Shown piece by piece: positions 7,546 through 16,645 of a DNA stretch of 64,000 nt. The notes under the pieces are model-generated. The model was not told where the DNA came from, ran no database searches, and saw only the letters and a list, made by a program, of their open reading frames with translations. The stretch comes from CAZNPL01 sp964574815 (GTDB lineage: Bacteria; Planctomycetota; Phycisphaerae; UBA1845). Where the stretch lies: the NCBI GenBank assembly GCA_964574815.1, contig CAZNPL010000006.1, forward strand, positions 62,001 through 126,000. The letters run 5' to 3'. The position numbers and the translations under genes are program-made. The first letter of the stretch is position 1. Each line of letters opens with the position of its first letter.

Positions 7546-9360
7546 TCAACCCTGCCCGCGCGCCGCGCGGCGGCGGTCTTGTTCACTCAGGTGGCGTTTG
7601 CGCAGGCGGATCGCGTCGGGAGTGACCTCGACGAGTTCATCGTCTTCAATGAACTCCAGGGCCATCTCGAGAGGCATGTCCCGCGGGGGCCGCAGTACGA
7701 CCGTCTTGTCCGCCGCAGCCGCGCGGATGTTGGTCATCTTCTTGGCGCGGCACACGTTGACGTCGAGGTCGTTCTCGCGGCAGTGCTCGCCGACGATCTG
7801 GCCCGCGTAGACCTGTGTACCCGGACCTACAAAGAAATCACCGCGGTCCGCCAGATTGTTCAGCGCGTGAGCGGTGACCTGCCCCGCCTCCTTGGCGATC
7901 AGGACCCCGTTCTGCCGGCCGGGAATGTCGCCGCGGAAGAACTCATACTCGTAAAAATTGTGGTGAAGGATCGCAGTGCCGTTGGTCGCCGTCAGCATCC
8001 GGTTTCGCAGACCGATCAACCCGCGGGCGGGAATCGTGAACTCCATCATCGAGGAATCTCCACGCGACTCCATCGTCTGGCAGATGCCGCGCCGCCCGCC
8101 CATCATCTCCATGACGGTCCCCACATGCTGGGAGGACACGTCGATGGCACACAGCTCGATCGGCTCGGTCTTCTTGCCCGCGAGCTGGCGGTAGATCACC
8201 TTCGGCTTGCCGACGGCCAGTTCAAAACCCTCACGCCGCATGTTCTCAATAAGTACGGAAAGATGCAGCAGGCCGCGGCCGAATACGTGGAACTCTTCCG
8301 GCGTGTGGCCCGGCTCCGCGCGCAAGGCCACATTGCTCTGCATCTCTTTTTCAAGCCGATCGCGTACGTGCCGCGACGTCATGAACTTGCCCGACCGACC
8401 GGCGAACGGCGAGTCGTTGACGCGAAAAGTCATGTGGAGTGTCGGCTCGTCGATTCGAATAATCGGGAGCGGTTCGGGCTTTTCGACGCCTGCGATGGTG
8501 TTGCCGATGTCCACCGTCTCGATACCGACAACGGCGCAAATGTCGCCCGCCGGCACCTCGCGCACTTGCGTGCGCCCCAGCCCTTCGAAAACCAGCAGCT
8601 CGCCGACGCGCTCCTTGCGCTGCGTTCCGTCCCGGTGTATCACGATCACCTCGTCACCGGCACGGATGGTGCCGGCGAAGACCCGCCCGATACCGATGCG
8701 CCCGACGTAGTCACTATAGTCCAACGTCGTGATGAGCATCTGGAGCGGCGCATCGGGTCGGACGTCCGGAGGCGGCACGTGCTCGATGATTCTGTCAAAC
8801 AGCACGAAAATGTCGGCCGGATGCTCGGCCGGATCCGTCGTGGCATACCCTCGGGTTGCCGACGTGTACACCGTCGGGAACTCGAGGCCCGCCTCGTCAA
8901 CGCCCAGCTCGATGAACAGATCAAGCACCTCGTCAAGCACGCCGGCGGGCCGAGAGTCGGCTCGATCGATCTTGTTGATCACGACGACCGGCCGCAGGCC
9001 GTTCTCGAACGCCTTGCGCAAGACGAACCGCGTTTGAGGCATCGGCCCTTCGAACGCATCAACGAGCAGAAGGCAGCCGTCAGCCATCTTGAGAACACGC
9101 TCAACCTCCCCTCCGAAATCCGCGTGGCCGGGCGTATCGATGAGGTTGATCTTCGTGCCCTTGTAGGTGATGGCGATATTCTTGGAGAGGATGGTGATGC
9201 CGCGCTCGCGTTCGAGATCGTTGGAATCGAGGATACGTTCCCCGGCAACCTGCGACTCGCGAAACTGCCCACACTGGCGGAGCATCTGGTCGACCAGCGT
9301 GGTCTTGCCATGATCAACGTGAGCGATAATGGCGACGTTCCGTATGCCGGTGTTTTTCAT
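7546..9360 (-). CDS. typA: Ribosome-associated GTPase BipA/TypA
   Basis: Translation-factor GTPase of the EF-G/LepA group. '[20 protein letters not shown]' holds the P-loop, 'RGITILSKN' the switch I Thr, '[12 protein letters not shown]' the G3 motif and 'VVINKID' the G4 motif. Domain II, the EF-G-like domains III and V ('[14 protein letters not shown]', '[13 protein letters not shown]') and the BipA-specific C-terminal domain ('[16 protein letters not shown]') are all present at the expected 604 residues. I chose ATG 9358-9360 because upstream codons give Arg/Ser-rich sequence and family members begin a few residues before the P-loop. BipA helps ribosome assembly, especially under stress or cold. 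It stands alone, transcribed leftward. Confidence 0.97.
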   Translation of the reverse strand: MKNTGIRNVAIIAHVDHGKTTLVDQMLRQCGQFRESQVAGERILDSNDLERERGITILSKNIAITYKGTKINLIDTPGHADFGGEVERVLKMADGCLLLVDAFEGPMPQTRFVLRKAFENGLRPVVVINKIDRADSRPAGVLDEVLDLFIELGVDEAGLEFPTVYTSATRGYATTDPAEHPADIFVLFDRIIEHVPPPDVRPDAPLQMLITTLDYSDYVGRIGIGRVFAGTIRAGDEVIVIHRDGTQRKERVGELLVFEGLGRTQVREVPAGDICAVVGIETVDIGNTIAGVEKPEPLPIIRIDEPTLHMTFRVNDSPFAGRSGKFMTSRHVRDRLEKEMQSNVALRAEPGHTPEEFHVFGRGLLHLSVLIENMRREGFELAVGKPKVIYRQLAGKKTEPIELCAIDVSSQHVGTVMEMMGGRRGICQTMESRGDSSMMEFTIPARGLIGLRNRMLTATNGTAILHHNFYEYEFFRGDIPGRQNGVLIAKEAGQVTAHALNNLADRGDFFVGPGTQVYAGQIVGEHCRENDLDVNVCRAKKMTNIRAAAADKTVVLRPPRDMPLEMALEFIEDDELVEVTPDAIRLRKRHLSEQDRRRAARGQG

Positions 9361-9562
9361 CCCTGTTGAACTCGTTTCACAACGGCCGGCCGACAACCAC
9401 ACCAAGCGGAGCAGTCGCGACGCGGCGAACGACCGCGGAAGATCACCCGGCGACCGAGGCGGCACTTGTAGCGTCGCGCGCCACGCACGGCAATCGCAGC
9501 AACGGACAATTCGAGCCTGTCCAGTTTCGACGGGATGCGACGTGCGGCCGAGGCCGCGTGTT

Positions 9563-10822
9563 CTACTCAGGGCGAGTCACCCTCAGAATCACGCCATCGC
9601 CGGCCGGATCCGTGCCAAGCAGATACATAAAGTCGTCGTCGAATACGAGGCCAGACCAGGACGTATCCTCGTCGGGCACCTCGAATGTCTCGAGGACCTT
9701 GCCCGTGCTCGGTTCGATGCGAACGACCGATTGCGAGGCGATCGTCACAACGCCCCACAGGTCGGCCCCGTCGAACGCAAGGGCGCGCAGGTCGCGGTTG
9801 AATGAGATCTCCTGCTCGACCACGTCGGGCTCACCGTTCGTATTTACCACGAAAAACCGGCCGAACTCGTCGTCGAAGGGGCGGCCGTGAAGCCAGAGAC
9901 GGTCGTTGATCGAGTCGTAGGCCATGGCCCGAAAGGTGATCGGCCCGCCCATCTCGTCCTCGCTGCTCACGGTGTCGCCCAAGACCAGCAGCGTCCGCTT
10001 GAAGGCGTCCCGGCTCCCGCCGCAGCCGCAGTGCGTCCAGAGGAATCCGTCCTGCGACGTCTGCACGAGGCGGTTGCTGGTCGGACCGAGCGGGGTCCCG
10101 AGCGTACCGGTCCCCGGGCCAAAACTCTCGATCTGGCCGGCGGCTCCCGAGTTAAACACGAGGTCCCCGTTGAACAGCACGAGGTCACTGAAGAACTGCG
10201 GCTCCGGCAGGCCGTCGAATTGATCAATCACCTCAAGCCCGCCACAGGACACCTCGGCCGGTGGTTCCGTCTGGCGGGAAAACAACGCAACTTGTCCCTC
10301 CTCGTCGGCGAGTCCCAGCATGTAGCGGTCGGCGACCACAACCGGGAAAAAGAACGTGTAATCCTCCAAGGCGAGATTGAAAATGGCGTCCGTCGTTGTT
10401 TCGGCTGCGAAGTCGAGTACAAGCGTGTCGCCGTTAAACAAGGCGAATGTTCGCAGGCAGTCCTTTGCACCCGTCAGGCGGTCACGCAAAAACACGCGCC
10501 CGGTGCCGTCCGGGCGCAGCGTCATCGCGGTCACGTCGGTGGTAGTGCCGAATGTGGCCAATCCGGCCACAAACGTCGGCAGCATGCCCCCGCTTTCGAG
10601 CAGCCACGTGCCCCAGAGGTACGTCGGGCGAGTGGAAGAAAGTTCGAGCTCGCGGAGAGTGGAAGCGGCTGCGCCGAGGTCTACTGTCGCCTGGGGGGCG
10701 CCCGATTCGGATCCTGCAGAACCGGCTTCGGTCGCCGTCAGATCTTCCATCGAAAAGCAGCCCGGCAGGCCCACGGCGATGCCACAGACCATAACCATCA
10801 CGGCAAAGCGGAAGCGGCTCAT
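9563..10822 (-). CDS. Hypothetical lipoprotein
   Basis: Start ATG 10822 is fixed by AAGGAG nine bases upstream. The signal peptide ends in lipobox 'LPGC', so the mature protein of about 400 residues would be lipid-anchored from its Cys. The C-terminal half has regularly spaced hydrophobic strands with 'AMAYDSINDRLW', 'ALAFDGADLWGV' and 'GLVFDDDFMYLLG', suggestive of a beta-propeller of NHL/SMP-30-like type ('...ID..TG.VL...'). I cannot name a family. A promoter-like pair lies ~55 bases upstream. Next to typA but separated by ~200 bases, so probably independent. Confidence 0.75.
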   Translation of the reverse strand: MSRFRFAVMVMVCGIAVGLPGCFSMEDLTATEAGSAGSESGAPQATVDLGAAASTLRELELSSTRPTYLWGTWLLESGGMLPTFVAGLATFGTTTDVTAMTLRPDGTGRVFLRDRLTGAKDCLRTFALFNGDTLVLDFAAETTTDAIFNLALEDYTFFFPVVVADRYMLGLADEEGQVALFSRQTEPPAEVSCGGLEVIDQFDGLPEPQFFSDLVLFNGDLVFNSGAAGQIESFGPGTGTLGTPLGPTSNRLVQTSQDGFLWTHCGCGGSRDAFKRTLLVLGDTVSSEDEMGGPITFRAMAYDSINDRLWLHGRPFDDEFGRFFVVNTNGEPDVVEQEISFNRDLRALAFDGADLWGVVTIASQSVVRIEPSTGKVLETFEVPDEDTSWSGLVFDDDFMYLLGTDPAGDGVILRVTRPE

Positions 10823-10880
10823 TTCAGTTATCTCCTTGTCCGGCCCGAGTAGCAGTGTGCGACAGATGGATTCAAACCCC

Positions 10881-10910
10881 TTTATACCGGCGCGGGGCGC
10901 CGCATTACAA
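10881..10910 (-). promoter_or_regulatory. Candidate promoter for the lipoprotein gene
   Basis: On the minus strand, TTGTAA (10910-10905), 18-base spacer, TATAAA (10886-10881). Predicted transcript start about 10874, leaving a ~50-base leader that includes the AAGGAG. Confidence 0.45.
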
Positions 10911-11103
10911 GCGAATTCTGAGTTTACCTCCACGTGAAGCTGCGGCGGCGCCCAATATCGAGTCAGCGTCGTTCCATCCCGCTCCCACCTGGCTAAACTC
11001 GCGAGTCAATGAGGTGCGCGAGAGTGGCCCTGGTGGTGAAAACAGGGTGACATCTCGGGGCTCAAGTACTCGCGGCAGGTCCGGCATTATGAGGAGCTCA
11101 ACG

Positions 11104-12006
11104 ATGCGAAACGTGTTTATCATTACGCTCACAGCAGCGCTCTCGGCGGCGCCGCATGCCGCATGGAGCGGCGACGAAACGTACAAGGAGGAACTCGCAA
11201 CCGTGGTCATCGCACGCAAGACTTGCCAGGCGCCCGACGGCGTAACGATCGTCTATTCGGCCGCGGGATCCGGTGAAATCGCCCTTGTATTCATCCATGG
11301 CGGGCTTGCGGACCGTACCTTCTTCGACGGTCAACTTGCGCACTTCGCCGACCGATATCGCGTCGTCGCCCTCGACCTTGCCGGGCACGGCGAGTCAGGC
11401 GCCGACCGCACGAAATGGGGACTCCCCGAGTTCGGCGCAGACGTCAAAGCCGTCGTCGATGCCGAAAACCTCGAGCGGGTCATCCTGTTCGGAAACTCGC
11501 TCGGCGGGCCCGCGGCCATCGAGGCCGCCCTGCTCCTCCCCGACAGGGTCATCGGCGTGGTCGGCATCGATACCTTCCACCGACTCGATTATACGATGAC
11601 CAGGGAGACGGCCCGCCAAAGGGCCGAAGCCTTCCGATCGAACTATGCCAGCAGCCTCCGGAGTATGATGAAGTTGCTTTTTCACGCCGACACAGATCCG
11701 GCGATCGTTGCCGAAGCCGGAAAGCGCATGCAGAGAACCCCACCTGACACTGCACATGCCTTGTTTCTGTCGATGGCCGGTTATGACATGGCGGCCCCGC
11801 CCCGAAAGCTGACGGCTCCGTTACGAGCGATCAACGGGGACCTCTTTCCCACGGATATTGACTCGATCAGAAGCATCAAACCCGGTTTCGATGCCGTCGT
11901 CATGAAACACACAGGCCATTATCCGATGCTCGAACACCCGGACGAGTTTAACCGGCACGTCGCCGAAGTCGTCCAGCAACTCAGCCGCAACGCCGCAGGC
12001 CCGTGA
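11104..12006 (+). CDS. Exported alpha/beta-hydrolase
   Basis: ATG 11104 has AGGAG nine bases upstream and opens a clear signal peptide (residues 1-22, 'SAAPHAAWSG'). The alpha/beta-hydrolase fold follows: oxyanion segment 'ALVFIHGG' (60-67), 'VVALDLAGHGES' (88-99) and the nucleophile elbow 'GNSLGG' with Ser132. The catalytic His is in 'KHTGHYPMLEHPDEF' near the end, and the acid is likely in the 'INGDLFPTD' region. Size (300 residues) fits small esterases/haloalkane-dehalogenase-like hydrolases. Substrate unknown. Convergent with the ABC permease, 16 bases apart. Confidence 0.85.
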   Translation: MRNVFIITLTAALSAAPHAAWSGDETYKEELATVVIARKTCQAPDGVTIVYSAAGSGEIALVFIHGGLADRTFFDGQLAHFADRYRVVALDLAGHGESGADRTKWGLPEFGADVKAVVDAENLERVILFGNSLGGPAAIEAALLLPDRVIGVVGIDTFHRLDYTMTRETARQRAEAFRSNYASSLRSMMKLLFHADTDPAIVAEAGKRMQRTPPDTAHALFLSMAGYDMAAPPRKLTAPLRAINGDLFPTDIDSIRSIKPGFDAVVMKHTGHYPMLEHPDEFNRHVAEVVQQLSRNAAGP

Positions 12007-12022
12007 TCGCTCCGCCCGCCGT

Positions 12023-13726
12023 TTAGAACTCCAGCCGGGCGAGATGGCGGGCGCCTACGATCATCGCCGCCAAGCCGGCCAGGATGCCGCCGGCGGCGAC
12101 GGCCAGGATGCCGGCCAGCGCCACGGGGTTGCCCAAGGGGGCGAGATCGGCCTCGCCATTCCACAGCATGATGCCGCCGATGCCCGCGAGCATCGCCGTG
12201 ATGAGCACCACCGACGCGATCAGGTTGATCGTTCCGCCCAGGCCGTTGGCGATGCGAGCCGGGTCGCCGTTGGTCAGCACCGGCAGCCGGGCACCGATCC
12301 CCACTGCCAGCCCGCACAGGCCGAAGCAGACCGCAGCCGTCACCAGCAGGTGCATCAGTGTCGATAGCGTGCCCATTCGCAGAATGTACGAGGCCAGCAC
12401 CGTCACGCCGGCGGCCACCGAGAACGTCACCGTGAAGGCGAACGCGAATTTGGCCGCCAGAATCCAGGACCGCGAGATCGGCAACAGGCCCAGCAGCCAC
12501 ATCTGCCGCCGCTCCAGCGAAATCATTGGAAAAACAAACCTGCTGGTGAACGTGGCCAGAATGAAACTAACCGCAGTCAAATTCAAGAATGGAACGAGGT
12601 GCGCCCAATAGCCGGAAGTGTCGTCGATGTCGAACCGCGGCATGTTCATAAGATAAAGTGCCATCAGTCCGAATAGAATAGCCAACTGCGACCATTGCAT
12701 CGGATCGCGGATAAAATGACGCAAATCCTTCGCCGCGATCAGCCGGGCCGAGTGCGGCAGGAAGAAAAAGAACCGCCCGGCGAAGCCCCCCGAGGCCTCC
12801 ACCGCGTACCGCCCCAAAATCCCGCCGGCCGAGTTCGCCTTGTCATACGCCGAAAGAAACCGCGCCGACACGACGTGTACCGCCAGCCAGCTCAAAAAGA
12901 GCGCATTGGCCACCGTCACCACCAGATAGCGCACCGCGTCGCCCTCGTGGCCGTTGACGGCCGCCTCGATCCCCCGCGTCACCCACGTGCTCGGCAGTAC
13001 GCTCAACTGCACCAGTGACAGCCGGGCGAAAAAGTCGTCCAGCCAGTCGTCGCTCACCCAACGCAGGTCGCGCACCGACCGCATCCCCCAGACGATCATC
13101 ACCAGCAGCACGCATCCGGCCGCCGTCACCAGCGCCCGCCGCACCGTTCGCGGCACGAACCGGGCTACCCCCCACGCCGTCAGCAGGCCCAGCGCCCCGG
13201 GAATCGGCACAAATGCGAGGAACAACAGGATAAAGAGGGCGTAGAACGTCCACGAGGCCTCGTCATACACACGAGCAATCGCCATCATCAACGGCAGCCC
13301 CAGCAGCAGCAGCGACCAACTCGAAAAAAACAGACTTTCGCCGTACTTCAGCGCAACGGTGCTGCGCATGCGGATCGGGCATGCCAGCAGGTACGCGGCC
13401 TCCTCGTGCGTGAACAACGCCCCGTACGCCAGGATGGCGTTCGAGAACGTCAGCAGCACCAGCAACGCCACGAAAAAGAAATGGAAGATCAACGGAATCG
13501 CGACCACCGACTGCAGCAGCGACATCTGGAAATAGCGAAACACGTTGAAGAATAGAAGGTACAGCGCCAGCCAGATCAGCGTGATAAACACCGCCGTCGC
13601 ATACAGCTTGACCGGCGCCTCGGCGACGACCTCACGCAGGTGATTGAACAGCGCACGCAGTTTGGTGCGCACCAGCAGCCCTGCACCCGCCGGGACCATC
13701 GATGTGTCACGACTCGATGACGCCAT
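12023..13726 (-). CDS. Putative ABC exporter membrane subunit
   Basis: A 567-residue polytopic protein with about twelve hydrophobic segments, for example 'LYATAVFITLIWLALYLLFF', 'HFFFVALLVLLTF' and 'SLLLLGLPLMMAIA'. It overlaps by 20 bases the ATPase gene that precedes it in the operon, so the two form an ABC-2-like exporter. The layout (long permease, 'HEEAAYLLACP' cytoplasmic segment after the second helix pair, Arg-rich loops) resembles the 'putative ABC exporter' family seen in Planctomycetes and Bacteroidetes. Start ATG 13726 is taken; 13699 is possible. Cargo unknown. Confidence 0.8.
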   Translation of the reverse strand: MASSSRDTSMVPAGAGLLVRTKLRALFNHLREVVAEAPVKLYATAVFITLIWLALYLLFFNVFRYFQMSLLQSVVAIPLIFHFFFVALLVLLTFSNAILAYGALFTHEEAAYLLACPIRMRSTVALKYGESLFFSSWSLLLLGLPLMMAIARVYDEASWTFYALFILLFLAFVPIPGALGLLTAWGVARFVPRTVRRALVTAAGCVLLVMIVWGMRSVRDLRWVSDDWLDDFFARLSLVQLSVLPSTWVTRGIEAAVNGHEGDAVRYLVVTVANALFLSWLAVHVVSARFLSAYDKANSAGGILGRYAVEASGGFAGRFFFFLPHSARLIAAKDLRHFIRDPMQWSQLAILFGLMALYLMNMPRFDIDDTSGYWAHLVPFLNLTAVSFILATFTSRFVFPMISLERRQMWLLGLLPISRSWILAAKFAFAFTVTFSVAAGVTVLASYILRMGTLSTLMHLLVTAAVCFGLCGLAVGIGARLPVLTNGDPARIANGLGGTINLIASVVLITAMLAGIGGIMLWNGEADLAPLGNPVALAGILAVAAGGILAGLAAMIVGARHLARLEF

Positions 13727-14456
13727 CGCCGCCTTCCGTCAGCTCCAGGAAAATGGCCTCCAGCGACTCCTGTTGCGTCGCCCGCGATCGCAGCTCGTCC
13801 AGCGTCCCAACGGCAATCAGATTGCTTCCGTGGATAATGCCGATACGGTCTGCAACGGCCTCGGCCACCTCGAGCGTGTGCGTGCTCATGAACACCGTGC
13901 CGCCCGACCGGGTGATCTCCACGAACAGGTCTTTCACACTGCGAACCGTCCGCGGGTCCAGACCCACCATCGGCTCGTCGATCACAAGCACCCGCGGCTG
14001 ATGCAACAGGGCCGCCGCAAGCACCACCCGTTGCTTCATCCCGTGCGAGTAGCTCCCGGCCAGAAGATCGAGGAACGGTTCCATGTCCAGACGCTTGCTC
14101 AGGGTCGCCAGCACCTCGTCCCGCTCCCTCGAATCGATCCCGTACATCTCGGCCACAAAGCGAAGAAATTCGCGCCCGGTGAGCTTTTCATAAAGAAAGG
14201 GCTGATCGGGAACGTAGGCAATCTGGGCCTTGGCCAGTAAGCCGTCCTCGCCCATCAAGTGCCCGCACACGCGCACCGTGCCCTCATTGGGCATCAGCAG
14301 GCCGCTGATCATCTTGATCGTGGTGGTCTTGCCCGCGCCGTTCGGGCCGAGGAATGCGAACAGCTCGCCCGGGCGGACGCTCAGCGTCAGGTGGTTGACC
14401 GCCACCTTGCTGCCGTATCGCTTCACCACCGAATCAAGCTCGATCGCGTTGGTCAT
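13707..14456 (-). CDS. ABC transporter ATP-binding subunit
   Basis: Walker A 'GPNGAGKT' (residues 37-44), Q-loop 'YVPDQPFLYE', signature 'YSHGMKQR' (136-143, a His-containing variant of LSGGQ), Walker B 'VLVIDEP' (156-162), D-loop 'GLDP' and switch His in 'STHTLEVAE'. This is the nucleotide-binding protein of an ABC-2-type exporter. Start ATG 14456 is preferred for length; an in-frame ATG at 14480 would add eight residues. It overlaps the permease gene downstream. Confidence 0.93.
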   Translation of the reverse strand: MTNAIELDSVVKRYGSKVAVNHLTLSVRPGELFAFLGPNGAGKTTTIKMISGLLMPNEGTVRVCGHLMGEDGLLAKAQIAYVPDQPFLYEKLTGREFLRFVAEMYGIDSRERDEVLATLSKRLDMEPFLDLLAGSYSHGMKQRVVLAAALLHQPRVLVIDEPMVGLDPRTVRSVKDLFVEITRSGGTVFMSTHTLEVAEAVADRIGIIHGSNLIAVGTLDELRSRATQQESLEAIFLELTEGGDGVIES

Positions 14457-14572
14457 TGCATGGCTCGCCGTGCAGATCAATTCCAGCAGGTACGCTCCCC
14501 CGCCACTGACATTCTTGCTCGGTCGGTTAGCCGAAACAACCGCTAAGTGGCGTGTTATGTTGTGATGCGGCC

Positions 14573-15154
14573 TCAGGCCCCCTCGGCCGGTGCGGATCCG
14601 TCGGGCGGGAACACCAGGCGGATGTAGGGGAAACGCCGCGGATCGTGCGGATCGCCAATCGAGAGCGGAGCGTAGTAGGCCTCCATGGACGCCAGAAACC
14701 CGTCCAGATCAAGCCCCATATAACACGATCCCGAGATCCGCCGTCGGACGGAATCGAGGTGGCCCCTGCTGCTCTCACGCAAGCGACGAAAACCTCGCGA
14801 CAGCCGCTGCCGGAACTTGAGGTGAACCACGGCCGACTGAATGAGAGCCTGAAGATACCTCCTCTGCACGCCTCCACGTTCGGTCGGACGCCACAAGTCC
14901 TCCCAGCTCTCGTGCGCTTCCCACCAATAACCGTGGTTGTAGAGATCCACGCCGAACAGATAGTGTTGCGACTCGAACCAAGTGTCGGGGGCCACCCGTT
15001 CCACGTCCGGCCCGGGTTCCTCCGCGGGACGATAGCTGTGCCCCGCGGGGTCCGACAAAGGGTGCGGTGACTCTTTGGGCACGTAACGATAGGGCGGCAA
15101 CGGAAGTTGCGTGTATCGCGGCCCAAACCAGATCCCTGTCCGCCGCTCAGGCAT
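14573..15154 (-). CDS. DUF309 family protein
   Basis: The central 'DLYNHGYWWEAHESWEDLW' matches the DUF309 hallmark (aromatic/Asn-x-Gly-x-[YF]-x-[ED]-AHE-x-WE-x-x-W). It is followed by 'RRYLQALIQSAVVHLKF', a conserved second helix. DUF309 proteins are small all-helical proteins of unknown function with a likely metal or ligand site formed by the His/Glu residues. The 60-residue N-terminal extension rich in Pro/Tyr is unusual. Its start overlaps the end of the nitrilase gene by eight bases, so the two are probably co-translated. Confidence 0.85.
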   Translation of the reverse strand: MPERRTGIWFGPRYTQLPLPPYRYVPKESPHPLSDPAGHSYRPAEEPGPDVERVAPDTWFESQHYLFGVDLYNHGYWWEAHESWEDLWRPTERGGVQRRYLQALIQSAVVHLKFRQRLSRGFRRLRESSRGHLDSVRRRISGSCYMGLDLDGFLASMEAYYAPLSIGDPHDPRRFPYIRLVFPPDGSAPAEGA

Positions 15155-16019
15155 CTTCGCCGTCTACTACCCCCACCCCCGGAAGCAGACCCACGCCTTC
15201 GCGGTACGAGCGATACGTGGCCAATGCCGACAGATCAATCTCGGCGGTGAGGACTGCCTGTCCCCCGTCGGGCACGAGGCGCTGAATCCGGCTCATATCG
15301 GGCCGATACGACGGGTCCACAATGCAGGCCGCGCCCGAGGTGTAATGAACCTCGCGGGACCGCCCCGACTCCAATGCACGCCGTAGTTCGTGTCGCCCGG
15401 CGGGCCAGTCCGACACAACCACCACAAATCCGTTCTCCATCGCCCGAGTCAGGGCCATCGCGTGCCAAAGGCCTCGGGCGTATTCGATCTGACGTTCGGC
15501 CGGCACGCTGCTCTTGATGGGGATGGCGAGTACGTCTATGCGGCCCAGCAGTTCCCTGGCCAACTCGGGATGCCACACGTCAGCGCATATCAGCACGCCG
15601 ACACGGATACCGCCGAGCTCGAATATGCCGGCCTGCTCGCCCGCCTCGCGCAACCGCGATTCACTCGCGAACAAGACGCGCTTGTCGTAATGGCCCGCCG
15701 CCCGGCCGTCGGCCTCGAAGACGAGACAACGATTGAACCGTCGGCCGTCGTCGTCGGTAACCAGGCAACTCCCCCCAATGACGTGGGCACCGAATTCCCG
15801 GGCCACCGATTGCAGGAATGCTGCCGCGTCCACCGGGTTCCCCGACTCCGGCCGCCCGTCGAAAACCTCCGGCAGCACGATGAGATCCGGGCGCCGATGG
15901 ACGCTCACTTGGCGGAGCTGGCGTCTAAGCGCTTCAAGGCTTGCATCCGAGTCGTCGAACGAAAGCCCCGGTTGCAGAGCGGCAACACGGAATATGTGAG
16001 GGCGTTCAATGAGGGCCAT
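15147..16019 (-). CDS. Carbon-nitrogen hydrolase (nitrilase superfamily amidase)
   Basis: The Glu-Lys-Cys triad of the nitrilase superfamily is visible: Glu in 'LIVLPEVFDG', Lys in 'GHYDKRVLFASE', Cys in 'VGVLICADVWHPE'. Members hydrolyse nitriles, amides or N-carbamoyl compounds; 'DVWHPE' is typical of aliphatic amidase/omega-amidase-like branches rather than true nitrilases. At 290 residues it is complete. It sits between an EIIA-Ntr-like gene and DUF309, all leftward behind asnB, so a role in nitrogen or amide turnover is plausible but inferred. Substrate unknown. Confidence 0.88.
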   Translation of the reverse strand: MALIERPHIFRVAALQPGLSFDDSDASLEALRRQLRQVSVHRRPDLIVLPEVFDGRPESGNPVDAAAFLQSVAREFGAHVIGGSCLVTDDDGRRFNRCLVFEADGRAAGHYDKRVLFASESRLREAGEQAGIFELGGIRVGVLICADVWHPELARELLGRIDVLAIPIKSSVPAERQIEYARGLWHAMALTRAMENGFVVVVSDWPAGRHELRRALESGRSREVHYTSGAACIVDPSYRPDMSRIQRLVPDGGQAVLTAEIDLSALATYRSYREGVGLLPGVGVVDGEDA

Positions 16020-16102
16020 AAGACACGGACGTCTGCGACAGCGTTGTGCCGCCTGTTCGCCGGCTCAGCCCCTCAAAAGTCCCAGCCAGCGGCGGCCGTC
16101 CG

Positions 16103-16558
16103 CTATTCCTCGTGTCGCCGGATGATTTCCCAAAGCTCTTCAGAGTTTCGTGCCCGGGCCACTTCGCCGCGAAAAGACTCCATCAACATCAGACGCGAGA
16201 TGCGCGCGAGCGCTTGAATGTGCGGACCGGTCTTATCCGGCGGGCTGGCCAGCAGGACCACGATCTCGACCGGCCTGCCGTCCTTGCTGTCGAACTCGAG
16301 CGGTTCGGCCGGCTTGCCAATCGCCATGACCAGACCACTGCACCCGCTGCATTTGCCGTGGGGCACGGCCAACCCCTGGCCGATGCCGGTTGATGCCGTC
16401 CGCTCCCGATCCAGCACCGCCTTGAGCACCCGATCGCGATCGCCGACCCGCCCGGCATCCGCCAACAGATCCACCAATTCGGTGATCGCCTCGATCTTGC
16501 TGGTCGCCTTCATGGGGGCGCGAACGCAATCCGGAGTCAAAATGCTGGTCAGCTTCAT
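16103..16558 (-). CDS. PTS EIIA type-2 domain protein (EIIA-Ntr/PtsN-like)
   Basis: 151 residues covering one EIIA(fructose/Ntr) domain. 'TGIGQGLAVPHGKCSGC' contains the phospho-accepting His (in 'AVPHGK'), preceded by 'VLDRERTASTGIG' as in PtsN. 'VEIVVLLASPP' and 'HIQALARISRLM' follow as in the family. No EIIB, EIIC, HPr or EI is nearby, which favours a regulatory EIIA-Ntr role (nitrogen/potassium signalling) over sugar transport. It is just downstream of asnB in the same direction, 87 bases after it. Confidence 0.88.
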   Translation of the reverse strand: MKLTSILTPDCVRAPMKATSKIEAITELVDLLADAGRVGDRDRVLKAVLDRERTASTGIGQGLAVPHGKCSGCSGLVMAIGKPAEPLEFDSKDGRPVEIVVLLASPPDKTGPHIQALARISRLMLMESFRGEVARARNSEELWEIIRRHEE

Positions 16559-16560
16559 GG

Positions 16561-16632
16561 GTCCTCGTTCCCGTGGAGCGTAGAATCGCGCACTCTACCG
16601 TGCCCGCCCCAATAATCAACGGGTTCGAGGAC
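16561..16632 (-). repeat. Long imperfect inverted repeat between asnB and the EIIA gene
   Basis: GTCCTCG (16561-16567) and CCCG (16570-16573) pair with CGGG (16620-16623) and CGAGGAC (16626-16632) across matching TT mismatches. A nested GTAGA/TCTAC hairpin lies inside. The element would fold in the intercistronic RNA immediately ahead of the EIIA start and could set its expression relative to asnB. No T-run follows, so it is not a simple terminator. Confidence 0.4.
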
Positions 16633-16645
16633 GCCGCCTTGTACG